A stretch of DNA of 64,000 bases, taken from NCBI GenBank assembly GCA_050248715.1, contig JBFWRV010000031.1:1-64000 (forward strand). Direction: 5' to 3'. The position numbers and the translations under genes were made by a program. Positions within the stretch are counted from its first letter, which is position 1. Each line of letters begins with the position of its first letter. The DNA comes from AWTP1-13 sp050248715. Its GTDB lineage: Bacteria; Pseudomonadota; Alphaproteobacteria; Rhizobiales; Hyphomicrobiaceae. Positions 58,766 through 64,000 of the stretch are shown piece by piece. The notes beneath the pieces are model-generated. The model was not told the origin of the DNA. It saw only the letters and a program-made list of their open reading frames with translations, and did not search any database.

Positions 58766-60448
58766 CTAGTTCATGTTCGCCTTGATCCAGTCGAGGAACA
58801 CGGGGACGCGGGTGTAGACGCCGGGCTTGTTGGTCTTGCCGCAGCCCTCGCCCCAGCTGACGACGCCGACGACCACGAAGTTGAGGTTGCGATCGGTGAC
58901 CAGCATCGGCCCGCCGCTGTCGCCCTCGCAGGAGTCGACGTCCTCCTTGCCCGCGCAATAGACGGACGCGTCGATGCGGCCGCCGTAGCTGGTGGAGGAG
59001 TTGCAGTCCTGACGGCGCACCATCTGCACGGTGGTCCAGTGCAAGTGGTTGGAGATCTTGCCGAAGCGCGAGAACGCGTTCTTGCCCCAGCCGATCACCA
59101 CGACGTCCTTGGGGTCGTCGCCGGCGTCGCCCAGCAGGCCGCGCTCCGTCGTCAGGTCGGCGATGGCCGGCAGCGCCACGTCCCTGGGTACGTCGCCGTC
59201 GATCTCGATGAGGGCGATGTCGTACTTCAGATCTCCCTGCGCGGTCGCGTGGTAGCTCTCGTGCACGATGATGCGCCTGGCCTGCAGCAGCACGCCGCCG
59301 CTCGACAGCACCTCGGTATCCATCTTGAGCTGCAGGGATGCGGGCGGTAGCGTCTTGCCGGCATCGCTGACGCAGTGGGCGGCCGTCAGCACCCAGCGCC
59401 TGGAGACGAGCACGCCGCCGCAGAAATGGCCGAGTGCCTGGTTCTTTTTCGCCTCTCCGATCGAGACCATGTAGCGGAAGAGGCCGGCCGGGGCGACATT
59501 GGCGTTGGGCCCGACGATGCGGCCGGCAAACTGCTTGTCGGGCAGCGGCAGCGCGGCCGTCGTCGTTCGGGGGGCGGCCGGCGGCGGCGTGGTCGCATCG
59601 GCGGGAAGCCTGCCGACCTTGCCCTCGATCCACGGCACGTAGTGCGCAACGTGCGTGTAGACGGTGGGCCTATTGGGCTTGGCGCACCCTTCCGCCCAGC
59701 TCACGAGTCCCAGCAGCCGGAAGCGGCCGCGCGCGTCCGGGATCATCAAGGGCCCGCCGGCGAAACCCATGCAGACGTCGATGTTGTTGAAGCCGGAGAA
59801 GGCGCACACCACGCCCGGCTTGATGTAGTCGCCGAAGATGCCCTGGCAGTCCGCCAGCGAGATCGGCCGCACCGAGAGATGTCGCTGCAGGTGCATCCTG
59901 TCTCCGGGCTCGGAGGCGAAGAACGAGCCCCAACCCACCGCCACCGCGCCACCGGTGTCGCCCTGCCGCCCGAGCAGGCTGCCCAAGGCCTCGCGCGCAA
60001 CCGTCGGCGGCTCCACTGGAATGCCTCCCCGCAATCGGATGAGGGCCAGGCTGTTCTCGGGTGTCGGCTGCGCCCTGTAGTCCTCGTGGATGACGACCTC
60101 CGCCACCTCCGCCGTCGCCGCCTTGCGCAGATCGGCATTCCCGAAGAGGACCCTCAGGTCGGCCGGCCGCAATTCCGCGGCGCAATAGGCCTGCGTGAGC
60201 ACCCAGTCGGGTTTCACCAGCACCCCGCTGCAATGCTTGTTCCAGCCGCTGCGGCCGTGGAAGCGCTCGATGGCGACAATGCCGGGATAGAGGCCTTGCG
60301 GCGCCTGCAGCTGCAGCGAGAGCTTCAGCGGGTCCTTCTCGTCGCTCTCGTAGCCGCGCTGCGCATGGCCCGGGCCCGCAACGAGACAGGCGAGGAATCC
60401 TGTGCCGGCAATGCGAAGCGCGTGCACCATCCAATCGAGCAGTCGCAT
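58766..60448 (-). CDS. Secreted double trypsin-domain protein; first domain catalytically dead
   Basis: The protein has 560 residues. A signal peptide (about 8-30) precedes two S1-family domains joined by a Pro/Thr-rich linker (about 280-305). The second domain has a full triad: His358 (TAAHC), Asp410 (YDIALI) and Ser511 (GDSGGP). In the first, all three positions are changed: Tyr88 (TQAYC), Ser133 (ENSLALI) and Ala230 (MGFAGGP). Its disulfide cysteines and WAEGC core remain, so it is folded but inert, perhaps a substrate-binding or regulatory module. It probably acts in the periplasm or outside the cell. Confidence 0.9.
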   Translation of the reverse strand: MRLLDWMVHALRIAGTGFLACLVAGPGHAQRGYESDEKDPLKLSLQLQAPQGLYPGIVAIERFHGRSGWNKHCSGVLVKPDWVLTQAYCAAELRPADLRVLFGNADLRKAATAEVAEVVIHEDYRAQPTPENSLALIRLRGGIPVEPPTVAREALGSLLGRQGDTGGAVAVGWGSFFASEPGDRMHLQRHLSVRPISLADCQGIFGDYIKPGVVCAFSGFNNIDVCMGFAGGPLMIPDARGRFRLLGLVSWAEGCAKPNRPTVYTHVAHYVPWIEGKVGRLPADATTPPPAAPRTTTAALPLPDKQFAGRIVGPNANVAPAGLFRYMVSIGEAKKNQALGHFCGGVLVSRRWVLTAAHCVSDAGKTLPPASLQLKMDTEVLSSGGVLLQARRIIVHESYHATAQGDLKYDIALIEIDGDVPRDVALPAIADLTTERGLLGDAGDDPKDVVVIGWGKNAFSRFGKISNHLHWTTVQMVRRQDCNSSTSYGGRIDASVYCAGKEDVDSCEGDSGGPMLVTDRNLNFVVVGVVSWGEGCGKTNKPGVYTRVPVFLDWIKANMN

Positions 60449-60538
60449 GGTTCCCCCACACAGCGCGCCACGTCGGACGCGCGCAAATGTCCCCGCACCG
60501 TGCGGCCCCGAGGCGGCGGCACGAGCACGGGCGACGCA

Positions 60539-61537
60539 CTACACCTTCAGCACCAGCTTGCCGAAATTGCCGCCGGTATAAAGCAGGTTGAGGACATCGG
60601 GGTAGGCGTCGATCCCGCCCCCGCGCACGTCCTCGCGCAGCTTCAGCCTGCCCTCCTTGTACCACTGGCCGAGCTGGCCCATGGCCTCCGCATTGCGGGC
60701 CGACCAGTCGAAGACGATGAGGCCCTGCATCCGCAGGCGCTGCGTCAGCACGGCGCGGATGTTCTTCGGGCCGGCCGGCGCCTCCGTCGCGTTGTAGCCG
60801 GAGATGAGGCCGCAGAGCGCGATGCGGCCGAACACGTTCATCTGCGCCAGCACCGTGTCGAGCACCTCGCCGCCCACGTTCTCGAAGTTGACGTCGATGC
60901 CCTGGGGGCAAGCTTCGCGCAGCTGCTTGGAGAGGCCACCGGCCTTGTAGTCGACGCAGGCATCGAAGCCCAGCTCCTCCGTTACGTAGCGGCACTTGTC
61001 GGGCCCACCGGCGATGCCGACCGCGCGGCAGCCCTTGATCTTGGCGATCTGCCCGACAACAGAGCCGACCGCGCCGGCGGCAGCCGAGACCACCACCGTC
61101 TCGCCGGCTTTGGGCTGCCCCACCTCGAGCAGACCGAAGTAGGCCGTCCAGCCGGGCATGCCGAGGCCGCCGATCCAGCTCTGCAGCGGGGCGATGCCGG
61201 TATCGACCTTGATCATGCGGTCGCCCTTGGAGATCGCATACTTCTGCACGCCGAACAGGCCGTTGACGGCGTCGCCGTCCTTGAAGGCCGGGTTGTTGGA
61301 CTTCTCGACGATGCCGGCGGCTCCGGCGCGCATGACCTCGCCCAGCGCCACCGGCGGCACGTAGGAGCGGCCCTCGTTCATCCAGCCGCGCATGGCCGGA
61401 TCGAGCGAGATGTACTCGACCCGGACGCGCACCTCGCCGGGGCCCGGCTCCGGCACCGGCCCGTCCTCCATCTTGAAGTCCTCGCGCGTGACCATGCCTC
61501 TCGGCCGGCGCGCTAGCTTGACCATGCGGTTGCTCAT
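60539..61537 (-). CDS. NADP-dependent oxidoreductase, MDR family (CurA/prostaglandin-reductase-like)
   Basis: The protein has 332 residues. The opening RPRGMVTREDFKMEDGPVPEPGPGEV and ISLDPAMRGWMNEGRSYVPP is that of the zinc-free 2-alkenal/curcumin reductase branch. The Rossmann part has VSAAAGAVGSVVGQIAKIKG, FENVGGEVLDTVLAQM and the C-terminal LLYTGGNFGKLVLKV. It reduces conjugated carbonyl compounds with NADPH. It is monocistronic, with repeats upstream. Confidence 0.93.
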   Translation of the reverse strand: MSNRMVKLARRPRGMVTREDFKMEDGPVPEPGPGEVRVRVEYISLDPAMRGWMNEGRSYVPPVALGEVMRAGAAGIVEKSNNPAFKDGDAVNGLFGVQKYAISKGDRMIKVDTGIAPLQSWIGGLGMPGWTAYFGLLEVGQPKAGETVVVSAAAGAVGSVVGQIAKIKGCRAVGIAGGPDKCRYVTEELGFDACVDYKAGGLSKQLREACPQGIDVNFENVGGEVLDTVLAQMNVFGRIALCGLISGYNATEAPAGPKNIRAVLTQRLRMQGLIVFDWSARNAEAMGQLGQWYKEGRLKLREDVRGGGIDAYPDVLNLLYTGGNFGKLVLKV

Positions 61538-61619
61538 CGTGGACCTCGTGGCGTTTGGGCTACGGCATCACACGGCGTCGGGCTGCGGCCGTCAAGTCTG
61601 CGGCCGGTTCGTCGCACGC

Positions 61620-61778
61620 GCCGCACCGCCCTTCGACAAGCTCAGGACCCGATCTCGCTCCACCGTATTGAGTCAGTCGAAGCACGGCTTGGAGCAACCG
61701 TAGGGTGCGAAAGCGGAGCGCATTGCACCGATCTACAGGCGTATCGGCGCAATGCGGCTTCGCCCTTTGCACCCTACG
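61620..61778. repeat. Adjacent CTGAGC- and GTAGGG-family repeats
   Basis: CGCCCTTCGACAAGCTCAGG (about 61627) with a partial partner TCAGTCGAAGCACGGC (about 61672), then a complete GTAGGG element from CGTAGGGTGCGAAAGCGGAG (61699) to TTTGCACCCTACG (61778). Confidence 0.85.
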
Positions 61779-61819
61779 CCCCGGACGCGATGGCCGTCGC
61801 GACCGCGCGCCCGGCAGCC

Positions 61820-62764
61820 TCAGCCGTTGACGGGCTCGGAGATGCCTCGCCGCGGATCGGGCATGAGCACATCACCTGCGACGCTCTCGAGCGACCGGCT
61901 GATCGCGGCCGCCGCCTCTCGAACCGCCCGAACGTAGGCTGCCTGATTGCGCGACAGCCGAAGCAACGGCCCGCCGAGATTTACCGCCGCAATAACCGCC
62001 CCCGAGCGGTCGCGAATGGGTGCCGCAATACCGAAGAGCCCGTCGACGGTCTCGCCGTGCGTTACAGCGTAGCCCGCCGTGCGATAGCTCTTGAGCTGCC
62101 TTTCCAGCAACCGCGGCTCGACCACCGTGCGGGCCGTATGCCGGGGCAATGGTGCCGCCGCGTAGAATGCCTCGCGCTCTGCCTGGTCCATGAAGGCCAG
62201 CAGAATCTTGCCGCATGCACTTGCGTGCAGGGAGCGTGGAATCCCGACGGGAGCAAGGTACTGCAGCTGATGCGGGCCCACGATCCGGGACACATGGAAG
62301 ACCGCGTAGCCTTCCCGGATGGTCAGCGAAGCGGTTTCCGTCGTGCGCGCCACCAGCGCCGCGAGTTCCGGCCGCGCCACCTCCACGATATCGACCCCTT
62401 TGGAATGGTGCGCCTGATAGCGGGCGAAGCCGAGGCCGAGGCGGTAGCTCTTTGTGGCATCGACGGCCAGAATACCCCTGCGGACGAGCGTGCGCACGAT
62501 CGTCAGAACCGTGCTCTTGGGAGCGCCGATCGTCCGGCTGATCTGGCTCAGCGACAGCGGCGTGCTGCTGCGGCCGACGATGTCGAGGATATCCAGGCAC
62601 CGCTCGATCGAGCGCACCGTCGTCGTGGCGGTCCCACGCGCCGATGCGGCCAGGGTTCGGCTGGAGCTGCCCGAGCCCCCGTGATCCCGCCGTTGTACCG
62701 CACGCGATGCCTTGAGCACTGCGCACCTGCTCTTGTTCAGGCCCGAGTCTCGCGGCTTGGCCAC
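61820..62764 (-). CDS. IclR-family transcriptional regulator
   Basis: Up to 314 residues from ATG 62764; GTG 62719 is an alternative because the first 45 residues are unconserved and basic. The winged helix is VRSIERCLDILDIV, LSLSQISRTIGAPKSTVLTI, VRTLVRRGILAVD. The ligand domain has HVSRIVGPHQLQYLAPVG, SLHASACGKILLAF and GLFGIAAPIRDRSGAVIAAVNL. It probably controls the operon in which it sits, responding to an acyl or carboxylate ligand. Its start overlaps the dipeptidase gene. Confidence 0.9.
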   Translation of the reverse strand: MAKPRDSGLNKSRCAVLKASRAVQRRDHGGSGSSSRTLAASARGTATTTVRSIERCLDILDIVGRSSTPLSLSQISRTIGAPKSTVLTIVRTLVRRGILAVDATKSYRLGLGFARYQAHHSKGVDIVEVARPELAALVARTTETASLTIREGYAVFHVSRIVGPHQLQYLAPVGIPRSLHASACGKILLAFMDQAEREAFYAAAPLPRHTARTVVEPRLLERQLKSYRTAGYAVTHGETVDGLFGIAAPIRDRSGAVIAAVNLGGPLLRLSRNQAAYVRAVREAAAAISRSLESVAGDVLMPDPRRGISEPVNG

Positions 62765-63828
62765 ATCTGCGCGTAAAGCCGCATGAAGTTGCCCCCGAGC
62801 ACCTTCTCGATGTCCTGGCGGGAAAAACCGACCGCCACCAGCCCTTTCGTAATATTCGGCAGCTCTGCAAGCGAGCCGAAGCCCTTAGGATAGCAGAAGT
62901 TCATCTTCTTGACCGGCACCGACATGAACGTCTGTGCACCCTCTGCTGCGCTGCGATAGAGATCCTCCCGCCAGTTCTCCATCAAGTCGGGGCCGATGCC
63001 GACGCAATCGATGCCGCCGACGTTGGCGATATGCTGGATGTGCTGAATGACGTGGCTGATGCTCGGCTCGGCCGCATCGCTGACCAGCGCGTTGAGGGCG
63101 TGAATCCCCACCACGCCGCCGCGCTGCGCGATCGCCCGGATCTGATCATCCGTCAGATTGCGCACATGATTGCGGAGCGCGCGCGCGTTGGAATGGCTGG
63201 CGATGATCGGCCGCGTGCTAATCGACAGCACGTCCTCCAGCCCCCGGTCGGAGAGGTGCGATACGTCGACCAGGATTCCAAGCGACTGGCACTCGCGCAC
63301 GACGTCGGCGCCGAAATGCGTCAGCCCTCCTCCGCTTCGCTCCATGACACCGTCGGCGACCTGATTGCGCCAGTTGTGGGTCAGGCCGAGCGACCGCACG
63401 CCGAGCCGGTGAAAATTGCGCAGGTAGGAAAGGTCGTCCTCGAGCGGGCTCGCACCCTCGATGCAGAGAATGAGCGCGATCTTGCCCTCGCGTTTCGCCC
63501 GGCGGATGTCGTCGACGGTATCCACCAGGACAATGGCTTCGCTCTCCTTGGCCTCGCAGTGCGCGTGGTCGAGAACGCGCATGATCCGCCGCAATGGGCT
63601 GGTGGTGAGCGCAATTGCGGGCAGGTACGCGTAGCGGGTATCGCCGCCGAGATGGTCGCAGATCACCGTCGCGCCCCCTTGGCGAAGCGTGGGCAGGTGC
63701 CGCCTTTCCAGGACGCGGCGCTCGCCGGTCGCACGGAAGTAGTCCACGTTCGAAGCGATGATGTCGGTGTGGCCGACGACGACGATCGCCTCGCGATGAA
63801 TCGCTTCGGCGTCTTCAACGCTGCTCAT
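62737..63828 (-). CDS. Membrane/renal dipeptidase family (M19) amidohydrolase
   Basis: The protein has 363 residues. The binuclear zinc ligands of M19 are seen as HxD in VVGHTDI, Glu in LCIEGAS, and His in VSHLS and ASHSNARAL, with CVGIGPDLMEN near the end. These enzymes split dipeptides, including some with D-residues, and beta-lactams. It is cytosolic by sequence (no signal). It overlaps both neighbours (14 bases upstream, 28 bases with the regulator's longest start), so it is translated within one operon. Confidence 0.92.
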   Translation of the reverse strand: MSSVEDAEAIHREAIVVVGHTDIIASNVDYFRATGERRVLERRHLPTLRQGGATVICDHLGGDTRYAYLPAIALTTSPLRRIMRVLDHAHCEAKESEAIVLVDTVDDIRRAKREGKIALILCIEGASPLEDDLSYLRNFHRLGVRSLGLTHNWRNQVADGVMERSGGGLTHFGADVVRECQSLGILVDVSHLSDRGLEDVLSISTRPIIASHSNARALRNHVRNLTDDQIRAIAQRGGVVGIHALNALVSDAAEPSISHVIQHIQHIANVGGIDCVGIGPDLMENWREDLYRSAAEGAQTFMSVPVKKMNFCYPKGFGSLAELPNITKGLVAVGFSRQDIEKVLGGNFMRLYAQMWPSRETRA

Positions 63829-64000
63829 GCGCGGCTTCTCCGGCTTGTTGTGCGGCTGCCTCGAGAACGCGCTGGGCGCGCTTCAGCCCCGCTTCGTCGA
63901 TGAATGTTCCGTCATCCAGGACGATGGCTCCGCGTCCTGCAAGCGCCGCCCCGGCGTAGGCCTCGACCGCGCGGCGGGCCCGTTCGATGTCGTCGGCCGA
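63815..64000 (-). CDS. HpcH/HpaI aldolase or CitE-like acyl-CoA lyase, C-terminal part (runs off right edge)
   Basis: The last 61 codons are inside the window: DDIERARRAVEAYAGAALAG, RGAIVLDDGTFIDEAGLKRA, QRVLEAAAQQAG. The pattern I..AR.VVEAF..A...G.GAI.LDG.MID.....RA.R.L is the C-terminal helix-strand-helix of citrate-lyase-beta/malyl-CoA-lyase-type proteins, where the GAI..DG.FID segment caps the active site of the neighbouring subunit. The stop is 14 bases inside the dipeptidase gene. The catalytic core is outside the window, so the substrate is open. Confidence 0.75.
   Translation of the reverse strand, partial: SADDIERARRAVEAYAGAALAGRGAIVLDDGTFIDEAGLKRAQRVLEAAAQQAGEAAHEQR

Overview
The window looks like chromosomal DNA from a GC-rich alphaproteobacterium, most likely of the Hyphomicrobiales (Bradyrhizobium-like) or a related deep branch. 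The reasons are the degP / OmpR-type two-component / glnE gene order, a DnaX without an obvious CxxC zinc pair, DUF3297, DUF768-like and DUF7661-like small proteins, several tiny conserved proteins of the kind common in Bradyrhizobium, and two PF04392-type substrate-binding proteins with a signal peptide of the MKRREF...AQQ kind. The placement is from memory of families, not from a search.

Layout. 1-1.8 kb: the start of an ECF sigma factor running off the left edge, then a frameshifted ABC substrate-binding protein. 1.9-10.4 kb: a secreted trypsin-like protease divergent from degP, followed by a response regulator, a histidine kinase and glnE. 10.4-25.6 kb: an accessory-looking stretch with many small proteins, an IS110-family remnant, a phasin-like protein, two universal stress proteins and a trace of a third, a small cytochrome c, a malic enzyme, a second and badly broken substrate-binding gene, a DEAD-box helicase, a fatty acid desaturase and a tRNA-Thr. 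25.7-35 kb: a minus-strand set of dialkylglycine decarboxylase (dgdA), a FecB/FecC/FecE-like metallophore importer and a VOC protein with a nonsense codon, divergent from a hydantoinase/oxoprolinase pair (hyuA, hyuB). 35-40.9 kb: small proteins, a phosphatase, a TPR protein, two lysine-rich secreted proteins, chorismate synthase (aroC) with a DCC protein, and a haloacid dehalogenase. 41.0-42.9 kb: a two-gene cassette of clearly lower GC encoding a membrane-anchored ParA-like ATPase and an unrecognised partner. 43.1-47.5 kb: an HdrC-like and HdrB-like pair, a D-amino-acid-oxidase-like flavoprotein whose conserved motifs are in permuted order, and an M23 peptidase. 47.5-64 kb: a patatin lipoprotein, leuC, an HxlR regulator, dnaX preceded by the SRP RNA gene, a double-domain serine protease with one dead domain, an MDR oxidoreductase, and a minus-strand operon of a CitE/HpcH-like lyase, an M19 dipeptidase and an IclR regulator.

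Three families of dispersed palindromic repeats sit between many genes, and a fourth is seen twice. One is built on CTGAGCCTGTCGAAG, one on GTAGGG(C/T)GCAAAAG...GCATTGC, one on GGTGTC(A/G)G(G/A)CCC hairpins, and the fourth on CCGGCCTCCGCCGGGATGAC. They explain most of the gene-poor stretches. They even separate hyuA from hyuB, and one region at 30.5-30.9 kb has amplified into tandem copies. At least four protein genes are broken by a single shift or stop (the two substrate-binding genes, a small secreted protein and a VOC protein), two of them in G-rich runs. Either the accessory part of this genome is decaying or the assembly has residual indel errors. The best candidate for an undescribed system is the membrane-anchored ParA-like cassette at 41.0-42.9 kb.
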